Shown: positions 1 through 6,564, counted from the first letter of the stretch. The stretch: 9,701 nucleotides of DNA from Bacteroidota bacterium (GCA_023436685.1 JAEZIL010000136.1:1-9701), one strand, 5' to 3'. Notes: generated by a model not told the origin, from the letters alone. Translations and numbers: made by a program.

Positions 1-528
1 GATAAGGCAAAGTGCGGCAGCTGCGTAGAAAGGCGCCCTGATGCCCCATGTAGAAAGAAAAGCGCCAAGAGCAGGGCCCAATACAAACCCTAACCCGAAA
101 GCCGCACCTATTAGCCCAAAATTTTTAGCGCGGTCTTCATTGGTACTTATATCGGCTATATAGGCGGAAGCTGTTGTAAAACTGGCCCCGGTAATACCTG
201 CTACAACCCTTCCTAAAAATAGCCATCCATATGTGGGTGCAAGCGCAAGCACAATGTAATCTATACCAAAGCCCAGCAAGGCCAGTAGCAAAATGGGCCT
301 GCGACCGTAGCGGTCGCTCAGGTTGCCCATTACGGGTGCAAACAGGAATTGCATTACTGCAAAAACCGACAGTAAGATAGCGCCATAAGCACTGGCTTCA
401 TTTACCGGTATGCCTTTAAGTTCGGCAATAAGATTAGCCATTACAGGGATGATCAATCCCCATCCCATAATATCAATAAGTAGCGTAACGAATATAAAAC
501 CGATGGCTCCTTTCTTTTGAGATGGCAT
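1..528 (-). CDS. TCR/Tet-family MFS efflux transporter, N-terminal part (cut by left edge)
   Basis: Inner-membrane proton-driven drug exporter of the major facilitator superfamily, closest in style to tetracycline pumps (TetA-like). The window holds the first 176 residues, from ATG at 528-526 and open to base 1; a full protein would be about 400 residues. TM1 begins near residue 8. Motif A between TM2 and TM3 is clear (GNLSDRYGRRP, about residues 72-82, with the conserved Asp and Arg residues). The antiporter motif C in TM5 reads GLGFVLGPALG near residues 149-159, after a loop AYIADISTNEDRAKNFG that strongly resembles TetA. The TetA-like match is from memory of the family; the true substrate cannot be told. 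It lies 66 bp downstream of the HD-domain gene on the same strand, but that gap holds its own promoter element and a palindrome, so it is probably separately controlled. I see no regulator gene beside it inside the window. Confidence 0.9.
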   Translation of the reverse strand, partial: MPSQKKGAIGFIFVTLLIDIMGWGLIIPVMANLIAELKGIPVNEASAYGAILLSVFAVMQFLFAPVMGNLSDRYGRRPILLLALLGFGIDYIVLALAPTYGWLFLGRVVAGITGASFTTASAYIADISTNEDRAKNFGLIGAAFGLGFVLGPALGAFLSTWGIRAPFYAAAALCLI

Positions 529-549
529 AAATTTTAAAAATGTGGGGTG

Positions 550-557
550 CAAAGCTA
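550..557 (-). promoter_or_regulatory. -7 promoter element TAGCTTTG for the MFS gene
   Basis: On the minus strand this reads TAGCTTTG, an exact match to the Bacteroidota -7 consensus TAnnTTTG, and it ends 21 bases before the MFS start codon. No TTTG or TTG stands at the usual -33 distance, so the -33 part is weak or absent. A palindrome occupies that space instead. Confidence 0.5.
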
Positions 558-562
558 ATATT

Positions 563-581
563 TATAGCAATATGTGCTATA
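563..581. repeat. Operator-like inverted repeat upstream of the MFS gene
   Basis: Perfect 7-bp arms TATAGCA and TGCTATA are separated by five bases (ATATG). The repeat begins six bases upstream of the -7 element of the MFS gene, between the expected -7 and -33 boxes, which is a typical place for a repressor such as TetR or MarR. It has no T-run and is AT-rich, so it is a poor terminator for the HD gene that ends at 595. The operator role is inferred from position and symmetry. Confidence 0.45.
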
Positions 582-594
582 TGTATTTACACTG

Positions 595-1158
595 TTATAC
601 TCGTTTTAAATTTTCAGTAACTTTTTGTACTGCTTTCTGGTAAAGTTGTTGGTCACCTTTATTAAGTTTCTTAAGCATAGTATTGTATTCGTGCAGAAAC
701 ACTCTTGCGAAGTCAGGATCAGATTTTACTACATCTTCGCTGTTGTCAATAATATCTGCATATTTTATTGTTTGCGAATCGGCGCTTGTATTTATAAGGC
801 GCTCCAATTCACTGGCTTTCCTTTTTCTCCTGTTCCATGCAGGATAGTCCTGTTTCACATATACGTCTGTCAGTTCTTCCACAAGAGATACGGTTGTACT
901 GGCTTGTTCTTCAGTCATAACAGTTGAAAGAAAGGCAACCATCTCGTTTCTGGTAACAGGTGTGTCTTCCAATACATCGTGTAGTACTGCTGCTGCCAAT
1001 ACTTCCAGTTTTTGAGTATAAGCACTGCATAATTTCATCACCCGCTTCGGGTGCTCAATATAGCGTTCGTTAGCATATTTACGCACCTGGTTTCCGTGAG
1101 CCTTATCAGCGAAAGCAATTACTTTATCTAATACTGATGTATGTTCGGTAGGTATCAT
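595..1158 (-). CDS. Stand-alone HD-domain protein, putative (p)ppGpp hydrolase (small alarmone hydrolase)
   Basis: A 187-residue cytosolic protein made almost entirely of the HD domain found at the N terminus of RelA/SpoT (HD_4 type), with no synthetase, TGS or ACT domain. Visible motifs: RK at 26-27, EHP with H36, the signature HDVLEDT at 60-66 (H60 and D61 as metal ligands, E64-D65 as the hydrolase ED pair), and KYADIIDN at 132-139, with D135 as the last metal ligand and N139 at the site of the conserved Asn of SpoT. The H36-to-H60 spacing of 24 fits Rel hydrolases. By family, such proteins remove the 3'-pyrophosphate of ppGpp in a Mn-dependent reaction, like MESH1; other nucleotide substrates are possible. 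The start ATG at 1158-1156 gives the expected domain onset. It sits 82 bp downstream of the CHU_C gene and 66 bp upstream of the MFS gene, with no obvious terminator on either side. The alarmone assignment is inferred from motifs. Confidence 0.8.
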   Translation of the reverse strand: MIPTEHTSVLDKVIAFADKAHGNQVRKYANERYIEHPKRVMKLCSAYTQKLEVLAAAVLHDVLEDTPVTRNEMVAFLSTVMTEEQASTTVSLVEELTDVYVKQDYPAWNRRKRKASELERLINTSADSQTIKYADIIDNSEDVVKSDPDFARVFLHEYNTMLKKLNKGDQQLYQKAVQKVTENLKRV

Positions 1159-1240
1159 GCCTGTTTTTAAGAAAACGGCTTAAAAATCCAGTGCCATGAT
1201 AAATTGCAGTGAAAATAAATGGTGAGCCAGGGAGTGGTAT

Positions 1241-2959
1241 CTATCTTATTAAAGTGATATTACCTTGTTTCTGAAATATATCGCCACTTTTAAAAACAAT
1301 GGATAATACAAAAGCATATGCTTCTATAGGAGCGTCATCTCCTTTGTATTTGCCATCCCAGCCTATATTGGGATCGTGTGTTTCAAATACAATTTGCCCC
1401 CAGCGGTTATAAATCCTGAAATCCATTTTATCTATATTATAGCCTCGTACATATAGTATATCATTCTTCCCATCTCCATTGGGGCTGAAAGCGTTGGGCA
1501 GATCGGCAAGGCTGCAGTCATAAGGTACTTCTGCTGTGGTTTCTGCAGTACAGCCATAATGGTTAGCTGCTATTACCTGGTACTTACCTTTCGCTGCGCT
1601 GTCGCTCCATGTATCGGCAGTAATACCGGGCACACTATACACAGTTGCACCGTCCTGGTTGACCCTGCAATACCAAGGTGCCCAGCTGGCAGGTACAGTT
1701 ACTGTTATGCTTCCCGGGGTAATACATTTTGCTCCTGTAACCTGTGTAAAAATCTCTTCCTGGCCTATGCGGATAGTATAAGCCTGTGTTTGCTTGCTGG
1801 CAATAGGGCAGCCATCATCGGTATAGGTTACAAAAAAAGTATAATCACCATCGGGTAATACCGGCATATTCCATACAAACCTGCCTTGAGGGCTTGTTGT
1901 ATTGTTATTGGTAATATCCAGGCTTGCTCCTAAAGGCAAGCCATTCGCTGCCATATGTATATTATGGTTGTTATCGCCATCAACGGGGTTAATGCTAAAT
2001 GTCAGTTCATGATTGCCTGCGCAGGTTTTTACCGTTACTGTATCTACAAGCGTGGCACCCGTTACATCGGTTATATACCCTTTGGGCGGATTGTTCTCGC
2101 AAGGCATTACCACCACTGTCATCTCTCGCATGCTGGTACCCAGCAATACGCCATTACGATATTCTGAAACACGGTATACAACCAACGATTTCTGAATTGC
2201 ATTAGGTGTAAAGGTTAGCTGGCCGGTACTGCTGCTAAAACCAAAAGTGCCGGTAGCCGCCTGTAATGGATTGCTGCCACTAAAGCCTGGTAAATAGGTT
2301 ACCTGCACTGTTTGGTCCAGCCCAGGCACTAGCTCGTATACAAGGCTGTCGCCATCGCCATCTACAGCCCCGGGGTTAAAATTTACAGGCTTATCAAGGC
2401 AATAGAACGGGGTGGCTATAGTAGTATACTCGGGCGATGAATTGTTGTGTTGTGTGTTATCTAAAGTTGCTTCGAGGCTTATAACCCCCGGAGGGTTAAC
2501 GTTTGTAAGGCTATTGCTCCGGCCGGCAATAATAGGGCCGTCTGTTTCGCCCAGGAAAACAAATTTCCAGTCGGCAGCGGGGCCGCTAAGTGTAAATTCT
2601 TTAGAGTAAACAAATTTCTTTACACCAGGCACTGTACCCTGAGGGTTAACACAGGTAGTGTTATTCAGTTCGTCGGGGCAAACTGGAGTAACCTCAATGC
2701 CATCTTTGGGTGGCTCGTGGTCTAAGACATCAGTACGTACTACAGTATTTCCCTTCTTAATGTATATGCGTGGCCTGTCGACAGAGAACGAAGGGAAAGC
2801 TGCGCCGCTGCAATCGCCAAAAGTTACAATAGATACTTTATAAGTATTGCCCGATACATGTGTATAAAACAAATCGACCCCGTAGTAGTGGGTTGCAAAT
2901 AGCTTGCCTGCTGATAATATGAGCAGCATAGCCAGAATAAAGGGTTTATAAAAGCACAT
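1241..2959 (-). CDS. Secreted protein with T9SS type B (CHU_C, gliding-motility-associated) C-terminal domain
   Basis: A 572-residue exported protein. Residues 1-22 form a Sec signal peptide (hydrophobic FILAMLLILSAG, cleavage near FAT). The mature start HYYGVDLFYTHVSGNTY is typical of a family of large Bacteroidota surface proteins. Residues about 24-300 are beta-rich. Roughly 295-400 look like an Ig/cadherin-like repeat (FSINPVDGDNN, then FVTYTDDGCP). A further short beta module precedes the tail. Residues 487-572 are a CHU_C domain: LPNAFSPNGDGKND, then FRIYNRWGQIVFE, then GWDGKYKG, ending in NITLIR. By family knowledge this domain directs export by the type IX machinery (PorV/SprA route) and surface attachment or release. 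No catalytic domain is recognisable, so an adhesin or structural role is most likely. Start ATG at 2959-2957 directly precedes the signal peptide. It is transcribed away from the DUF2200 gene across a 122-bp spacer. Confidence 0.88.
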   Translation of the reverse strand: MCFYKPFILAMLLILSAGKLFATHYYGVDLFYTHVSGNTYKVSIVTFGDCSGAAFPSFSVDRPRIYIKKGNTVVRTDVLDHEPPKDGIEVTPVCPDELNNTTCVNPQGTVPGVKKFVYSKEFTLSGPAADWKFVFLGETDGPIIAGRSNSLTNVNPPGVISLEATLDNTQHNNSSPEYTTIATPFYCLDKPVNFNPGAVDGDGDSLVYELVPGLDQTVQVTYLPGFSGSNPLQAATGTFGFSSSTGQLTFTPNAIQKSLVVYRVSEYRNGVLLGTSMREMTVVVMPCENNPPKGYITDVTGATLVDTVTVKTCAGNHELTFSINPVDGDNNHNIHMAANGLPLGASLDITNNNTTSPQGRFVWNMPVLPDGDYTFFVTYTDDGCPIASKQTQAYTIRIGQEEIFTQVTGAKCITPGSITVTVPASWAPWYCRVNQDGATVYSVPGITADTWSDSAAKGKYQVIAANHYGCTAETTAEVPYDCSLADLPNAFSPNGDGKNDILYVRGYNIDKMDFRIYNRWGQIVFETHDPNIGWDGKYKGDDAPIEAYAFVLSIVFKSGDIFQKQGNITLIR

Positions 2960-3012
2960 GACAGTATTGGGGGTTACTATATATACTATAGCATTAAAGA
3001 TAATAAAATAAA

Positions 3013-3053
3013 TGTGCAGATTAAATTTTATCTGAGGTCATACAAAATGCACA
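3013..3053. repeat. Nested inverted repeats in the divergent spacer
   Basis: The 122-bp spacer between the CHU_C gene (minus) and the DUF2200 gene (plus) contains an imperfect 18-bp palindrome at 3017-3034 (CAGAT-T-AAATTT-T-ATCTG, one T/T mismatch pair). Around it is a second pair, TGTGCA at 3013-3018 and TGCACA at 3048-3053. The location suits an operator shared by two divergent promoters. AT-rich spacers produce such repeats by chance fairly often, so confidence is modest. Confidence 0.35.
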
Positions 3054-3059
3054 AAGAAT

Positions 3060-3067
3060 TAAATTTG
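3060..3067 (+). promoter_or_regulatory. -7 promoter element TAAATTTG for the DUF2200 cluster
   Basis: An exact match to the Bacteroidota -7 consensus TAnnTTTG lies 14 bases before the DUF2200 ATG, giving a very short leader. The nearest -33-like sequence, TCTG at 3031-3034, is 25 bases away, longer than the usual 19-21, so the -33 part is doubtful. Confidence 0.4.
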
Positions 3068-3081
3068 GTAGCGTAATAACC

Positions 3082-3441
3082 ATGAACATGCACAATCTTG
3101 AAAGAGTATACAAAATGTCGTTCGCAAGTGTATACCCGATGTATATACAAAAGGCAGAGAAAAAAGGCCGTACAAAAGAAGAAGTAGATGCTATTATTTT
3201 TTGGTTGACGGGTTATGACGTAAAAGCATTGCAGGAAGTAATAGATAAGCAAACCAATTTCGAAGACTTTTTTAATAACGCTCCTTCAATGAACCCTAAT
3301 GCATCGAAAATAACCGGTGTTATATGTGGCTACCGGGTAGAAGATATTGAAGACCCTATTATGCAGAAGGTTCGCTACCTGGATAAGTTAGTAGATGAAT
3401 TGGCTAAAGGCAAAAAGATGGAAAAAATATTAAGGAGCTAA
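3082..3441 (+). CDS. DUF2200 family protein
   Basis: A 119-residue cytosolic protein of a conserved but uncharacterised family. The block [19 protein letters not shown] followed by [17 protein letters not shown] (about residues 11-46) is the hallmark of DUF2200. The rest is helical and charged, including a pattern [22 protein letters not shown] near 71-92 that is also typical of the family. Length fits family members. I know of no proven biochemical role, so none is given. ATG at 3082 is used; an in-frame ATG at 3088 is an equally possible start. It is the first gene of a likely three-gene plus-strand cluster with the DinB-like and GNAT genes, 28 bp upstream of the next start, and a -7 promoter element stands just before it. 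Confidence 0.88.
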   Translation: MNMHNLERVYKMSFASVYPMYIQKAEKKGRTKEEVDAIIFWLTGYDVKALQEVIDKQTNFEDFFNNAPSMNPNASKITGVICGYRVEDIEDPIMQKVRYLDKLVDELAKGKKMEKILRS

Positions 3442-3469
3442 AAATACTATATCTAAAAACCATTTGAAC

Positions 3470-3973
3470 ATGATATTGCAGTATTTAACACAGGAATTTG
3501 AACACGAAGTAGAGAGCACGCGTAAATTGCTACAGGCGGTGCCTGAAAAAGATATCAGGTACAAACCATCAGAAACCTCGTGGACAATGGGTGAACTGGC
3601 GCAGCATATTGCCACTATCTACTACTGGTATGTAGGCACCTTCACACAAGATGTTTACGACATGGCGGCAGACCGCCTGGAACGTGGTGATGTGCATGAT
3701 ATTAAGGCCACCCTGGCACTATTTGAAAGTAATGTAGAAAAAGCAAGGGAAGCACTAAAGTTGCTTACCGAGGAAAAACTGAAAGATAACTGGACCATGA
3801 AGGTGGGCGATAAAGTGGTGCTAGGCCCTATGCCAAGAGGTATCGTGGCCAGGGGCTTTCTCTATAATCATATCTATCACCATCGTGGAGAAATGATCGT
3901 TTACCTGCGTGCTACAGGCAATAAGGTGCCCGGCTTGTATGGCCCTACTTATGAGCAAAGCAAAAACGGATAA
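3470..3973 (+). CDS. DinB-superfamily putative metal-dependent enzyme
   Basis: A 167-residue four-helix-bundle protein of the DinB/YfiT-like superfamily. The three metal-binding histidines are visible: H46 in GELAQHIATIYYW, and H134 and H138 in YNHIYHHRGEMIVYLR, the characteristic C-terminal H-x3-H block. Superfamily members are often metal-dependent thiol S-transferases (bacillithiol, mycothiol or glutathione) or stress-induced proteins of unknown reaction; this copy cannot be assigned further. The ATG at 3470 is preferred over an in-frame TTG at 3464 because ATG is the normal start and the first helix begins directly after it. The reading frame ends one base before the GNAT start (TAAGATG), so the two are very likely co-translated. 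The name recalls Bacillus dinB (damage-inducible) and has nothing to do with DNA polymerase IV. Confidence 0.88.
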   Translation: MILQYLTQEFEHEVESTRKLLQAVPEKDIRYKPSETSWTMGELAQHIATIYYWYVGTFTQDVYDMAADRLERGDVHDIKATLALFESNVEKAREALKLLTEEKLKDNWTMKVGDKVVLGPMPRGIVARGFLYNHIYHHRGEMIVYLRATGNKVPGLYGPTYEQSKNG

Positions 3974-3974
3974 G

Positions 3975-4445
3975 ATGCAAATAGAACTTAGGCCTGCACA
4001 AGTTTCAGATCTCGATATTTTCTTTCAGTTTCAGCTGGATGAACAAGCTTGCTATCTGGCAGCCTTTACTCCTAAACACCCAGCCGATAAGAAAGCATAT
4101 ATAGAAAAGTATACTAAGCACCTGAACGACCCTGCTATACGTACGCAGACAATTTTGGCAGACGGTGCGATAGCCGGAAGTGTTGCCAGATTTGTGATAC
4201 AAGGCGATACCGAAATAACTTATTGGATAGATAAGAAATATTGGGGTAAAGGAGTTGCTACTACTGCACTTGAAAAGTTTTTGTCAACAGAAAGCGCCCG
4301 CCCCATCTTCGGCCGAGTTGCCTTCGATAATTTTGGTTCGCAGAAAGTGCTGGAGAAATGTGGGTTTGTAAAAACAGGTACCGACAGAGGTTTTGCTAAT
4401 GCGCGGCAACAAGAGATAGAAGAGTTTATCTACAAGCTTGATTGA
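3975..4445 (+). CDS. GNAT-family N-acetyltransferase (RimJ/RimL-like)
   Basis: A 156-residue acetyl-CoA-dependent N-acetyltransferase of the Acetyltransf_3 type. It begins with the usual IELRPAQVSDLD strand-helix. The acetyl-CoA pyrophosphate-binding motif A is at about residues 88-95 (KYWGKGVA, pattern Q/R/K-x-x-G-x-G/A). A later stretch, VAFDNFGSQKVLEKCGF at about 115-131, is the conserved N-x-x-S-x-x-V-L-x-K-x-G-F block. The substrate (protein N terminus, antibiotic or small amine) cannot be told. The start ATG at 3975, one base after the DinB stop, gives a normal family N terminus; an upstream in-frame ATG at 3951 would add eight residues and overlap the DinB gene. It is the last gene of the cluster, followed six bases later by a strong hairpin terminator. 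Confidence 0.88.
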   Translation: MQIELRPAQVSDLDIFFQFQLDEQACYLAAFTPKHPADKKAYIEKYTKHLNDPAIRTQTILADGAIAGSVARFVIQGDTEITYWIDKKYWGKGVATTALEKFLSTESARPIFGRVAFDNFGSQKVLEKCGFVKTGTDRGFANARQQEIEEFIYKLD

Positions 4446-4450
4446 TAAAT

Positions 4451-4480
4451 AATAAGCCACTGCGTACGTAGTGGCTTATT
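4451..4480. terminator. Bidirectional intrinsic terminator between convergent genes
   Basis: Perfect 11-bp arms AATAAGCCACT and AGTGGCTTATT enclose an eight-base loop (GCGTACGT). A T-rich tail follows on the plus strand (ATTGTTGTTTT) and an AT-rich tail on the minus strand. It lies between the GNAT gene and the oppositely oriented DsbA-like gene and can serve both. Confidence 0.85.
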
Positions 4481-4489
4481 ATTGTTGTT

Positions 4490-5479
4490 TTACTTCTTCA
4501 AACTCCACAAAGCACCGTTCTTGGTTTGTAATATATCGAGATGTTTTTTCTCTGTTAGGTGTTGCAACTGTGCTTCTGCTTCTTTTCTTGGTGTGCCCGT
4601 TAGCTCTGAGAACTCTTTTGCAGTAAGCGTTGGGTAAATGGCAAACAGGCTCTCCCAGTTGCGCGCGTATGTTTGCTTTTGCAGTGCGGGTTGCAGCTTA
4701 ATTATGGCTTGCTCGTATACAGTATAGGGTTTGGAACCATAAACCATTTCTTGTGTGCCCGAGCCATTGGCTATGAATATAGATGGGAATCCTCTTACTC
4801 CCATTGCTCTTGCCTGTTCCAGGTCGTTTGAAAATAATTCTCTGGCCTGGCCTTCATAATCTCTCTTTAGCTGGCCTACATCCAGTTTAGCTCTTTCTGC
4901 CGCAAAGCTCAGATGTTCCCATTTAGTTATATTTTTCTTTTGCAAGAATACCAGTTCTCTCATTTCGCGCAGAAAGTTTATGGCTTTTTTCTCGTTCTGC
5001 ATTTGTGCAGCTTTAAATGCAATAGAGGGTGGGTATGAAGATGATAGAGGGTCTTCCAGCCAAATGTCTCCATCTATAGGCATGTCGTAATATACACTTA
5101 CCTCATCCCAGTGGTGGGCTACGTCCGATGGTTTGCTGATGCCACCACTATTATAACTCCAGTCGGGCAGAAGCCCGCCCATGCGATATTCTATTTCTAC
5201 ACTGCTGCCATATTCAAGTTTAAGTTTTCGTAACTGTGGCTCTATACCCCAGCAAGACGAGCAGATCGGGTCGGTATAATAAATGATCTTGATAGGCTTA
5301 GTGCTTGCTGTAATTGTTTCGTTTAATATTTCACTATCGGTTGCGGGTATCTCGCAAATACCCGTTTCTACATCGCACAAAAGCGGATTGTTTTGCTTTT
5401 CCATCTGTTTCGTTTTTGTTTGCCCGCGGCTGCTAACTGCAGAAAGAGCAAGTATGATTATTAGTAAAACTGATCTCAT
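4490..5479 (-). CDS. DsbA-family thioredoxin-fold protein (FrnE/SpxH-like)
   Basis: A 329-residue thiol-disulfide oxidoreductase-like protein, Thioredoxin_5 type, related to FrnE and to the Bacillus ClpXP adaptor SpxH/YjbH. The first strand and active site read IIYYTDPICSSCWGIEP with CxxC at C73/C76, and the cis-proline loop is GVRGFPSIFI. A second Cys pair, C35 and C42 (LLCDVETGICEIP), precedes the fold and seems typical of the Bacteroidota branch. The C-terminal 60 residues (LTAKEFSELTG to the end) look like a small winged-helix or helical add-on. Start choice matters. ATG at 5479 gives a hydrophobic N terminus (MRSVLLIIILALSAVSSRG) like a signal peptide, hence a periplasmic protein. ATG at 5404 (MEKQNNPLL) would give a cytosolic protein like SpxH. 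The frame is open upstream to an ATG at 5533, which would spoil the signal peptide. It is divergent from the HxlR regulator, with a palindrome between them. Confidence 0.85.
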   Translation of the reverse strand: MRSVLLIIILALSAVSSRGQTKTKQMEKQNNPLLCDVETGICEIPATDSEILNETITASTKPIKIIYYTDPICSSCWGIEPQLRKLKLEYGSSVEIEYRMGGLLPDWSYNSGGISKPSDVAHHWDEVSVYYDMPIDGDIWLEDPLSSSYPPSIAFKAAQMQNEKKAINFLREMRELVFLQKKNITKWEHLSFAAERAKLDVGQLKRDYEGQARELFSNDLEQARAMGVRGFPSIFIANGSGTQEMVYGSKPYTVYEQAIIKLQPALQKQTYARNWESLFAIYPTLTAKEFSELTGTPRKEAEAQLQHLTEKKHLDILQTKNGALWSLKK

Positions 5480-5518
5480 TATTGCTTTTACAGTTTTAGA
5501 AAATATGTATAAGTGTTT

Positions 5519-5537
5519 AAATTTGTAATGCAAATTT
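5519..5537. repeat. Palindrome between the DsbA-like and HxlR genes, possible HxlR operator
   Basis: Perfect 7-bp arms AAATTTG and CAAATTT are separated by TAATG. It lies in the 117-bp divergent spacer, 40 bp from the DsbA-like start (5479) and 60 bp from the HxlR start (5597). HxlR proteins are dimeric winged-helix repressors that bind such symmetric AT-rich sites and often control themselves and a divergent neighbour. The operator role is inferred. TTTG at 5522-5525 and its mirror at 5531-5534 could also serve as -33 boxes for the two directions. Confidence 0.45.
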
Positions 5538-5596
5538 CCGAAAGCTAAAGATCTTCAACAATTAGTCAGAAAAACATGACTACATAAAAGCTATTA

Positions 5597-5890
5597 ATGA
5601 AAAGTGAAAATACATGTCCGGTAGAGGGTTTTCTGAAAATGCTATCAGGTAAATGGAAGTTACAGATATTTCGCCTGGTGCTGGATAGCCCTATCAGGTT
5701 TAATGCACTTTTACGCCAAATAGAGGGTTCGAATAAGCAGACCATCGCAGTGGCCCTGAAAGAACTGGAAGAACAAGGGCTGCTTGAGAAAAATGTAATT
5801 AAATTGAAACCATTGCATATAGAGTATAGCCTGTCAGAAAAGGGCAGATCACTAATACCTGTTTTTCAGCAATTGGAAGATGTGATTTAA
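5597..5890 (+). CDS. HxlR-family winged helix-turn-helix transcriptional regulator
   Basis: A 97-residue DNA-binding regulator. The opening CPVEGFLKMLSGKWKLQIF (about residues 7-25) is the HxlR signature, followed by RFNALLRQIEGSNKQTIAVALKELEEQGLLEK (recognition helix region, about 38-69) and the beta wing ending in HIEYSLSEKGRSLIPVF. It is at the usual family length (about 95-120). C7 matches the N-terminal cysteine that acts as a thiol sensor in some relatives such as YodB of Bacillus; many HxlR members carry it without a proven role. The ATG at 5597 gives the standard N terminus. It is divergent from the DsbA-like gene and 43 bp upstream of the dihydrofolate-reductase-like gene, with which it is probably co-transcribed. 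Likely targets are these neighbours, by inference. Confidence 0.92.
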   Translation: MKSENTCPVEGFLKMLSGKWKLQIFRLVLDSPIRFNALLRQIEGSNKQTIAVALKELEEQGLLEKNVIKLKPLHIEYSLSEKGRSLIPVFQQLEDVI

Positions 5891-5933
5891 GCTAGTAAAT
5901 TGGCCTCTATATTTTCATTAATAATAGCATCAT

Positions 5934-6503
5934 ATGAGGAAGTTAATATCGTTTATGCATATATCGCTCGACGGTTTTGTAGCAGGTCCAAACGGCGAAA
6001 TGGACTGGATTAAAGTAAACCAGGAAATATTTGACCATGTAGGCAAACGTATAAGCGAAGGCGATACTGCGATGTATGGAAGAGTAACCTATGAAATGAT
6101 GCAGAACTACTGGCCTACCGCCGCAGATAAACCCAGGGCCACCAAGCACGATATTGAGCATTCAAATTGGTATAGCAAGGTTCATAAAGTTGTTCTCTCA
6201 ACAACAATGAAAGACAAAAGTCTGGATAATACGACAATCATCAGCGATAGCATTGCAGAGAAAATCAATAAAATAAAGCAGCAGGAAGGGGCTGATATTC
6301 TTGTTTTCGGAAGCCCGGCAACAACACATGAACTCATTCAGCAAAACCTAATTGACGGATATTGGCTGTTTGTTAATCCAATTATTCTTGGAGAAGGTAT
6401 TTCGTTGTTTGCTGGTATAAAAGATAAGACTAAACTTAATTTACTAAACACCAAACAATTTTCTTGTGGCGTAATAGAGCTGAATTACACTGTGGACAGA
6501 TAA
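5934..6503 (+). CDS. Dihydrofolate reductase family protein (RibD C-terminal-like)
   Basis: A 189-residue NADPH-binding protein of the RibD_C/DHFR fold, of the widespread YyaP/YwjB kind and not a true FolA. Signatures: HISLDGFVAGPNGEMDW at residues 9-25; GRVTYEMMQNYWP near 50-62; then ILVFGSPATTHELIQQNLID (about residues 122-141), where the VFGS turn contacts the cofactor; and VNPIILGEGISLF near the C terminus. Length is normal. By fold it is an NAD(P)H-dependent reductase; the substrate of these stand-alone members is generally unknown. The ATG at 5934 fits the first strand (RKLISFMHIS). It follows the HxlR gene by 43 bp and is followed by a strong terminator, so it is probably the last gene of that transcript. 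Its nearness to HxlR makes it a plausible regulatory target. Confidence 0.9.
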   Translation: MRKLISFMHISLDGFVAGPNGEMDWIKVNQEIFDHVGKRISEGDTAMYGRVTYEMMQNYWPTAADKPRATKHDIEHSNWYSKVHKVVLSTTMKDKSLDNTTIISDSIAEKINKIKQQEGADILVFGSPATTHELIQQNLIDGYWLFVNPIILGEGISLFAGIKDKTKLNLLNTKQFSCGVIELNYTVDR

Positions 6504-6523
6504 CAAGCGCTATTTTAATTATT

Positions 6524-6553
6524 AAAAGCCACTAATTTTCAGTGGCTTTTTTT
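6524..6553 (+). terminator. Intrinsic terminator after the DHFR-like gene
   Basis: Perfect 10-bp arms AAAAGCCACT (6524-6533) and AGTGGCTTTT (6541-6550) enclose a seven-base loop, and the T-run continues to 6553. It lies 20 bases after the stop codon. The core stem AAGCCACT recurs in the terminators at 4451 and 6933. Confidence 0.9.
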
Positions 6554-6564
6554 ATTAGGACAGG

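Noticed and set aside
301..317. Perfect hairpin GCGACCG-TAG-CGGTCGC inside the MFS gene
   Set aside because: It encodes the conserved motif A residues DRYGR; the symmetry follows from the codons of this motif and needs no extra role.
625..927. 100-codon plus-strand frame opposite the HD-domain gene
   Set aside because: It is fully antisense to a gene with clear catalytic motifs, is Cys/Phe-rich in an unlikely pattern, and shows no family features.
2975..2990. Short direct repeat TACTATA-TA-TACTATA upstream of the CHU_C gene
   Set aside because: It is low-complexity AT-rich sequence with only two units; nothing ties it to a function.
3028..3252. 74-codon minus-strand frame across the DUF2200 start
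   Set aside because: It is opposite a conserved family block, and its Cys/Phe/Tyr-rich content is typical of antisense translation of AT-rich genes.
3909..3974. Longer GNAT start overlapping the DinB-like gene
   Set aside because: The added residues are not of GNAT type; the ATG at 3975 directly after the DinB stop gives the usual family N terminus.
5344..5364. Perfect 7-bp inverted repeat CGGGTAT-N7-ATACCCG inside the DsbA-like gene
   Set aside because: It lies within conserved coding sequence after the second possible start; one short stem in a gene of this length is expected by chance.
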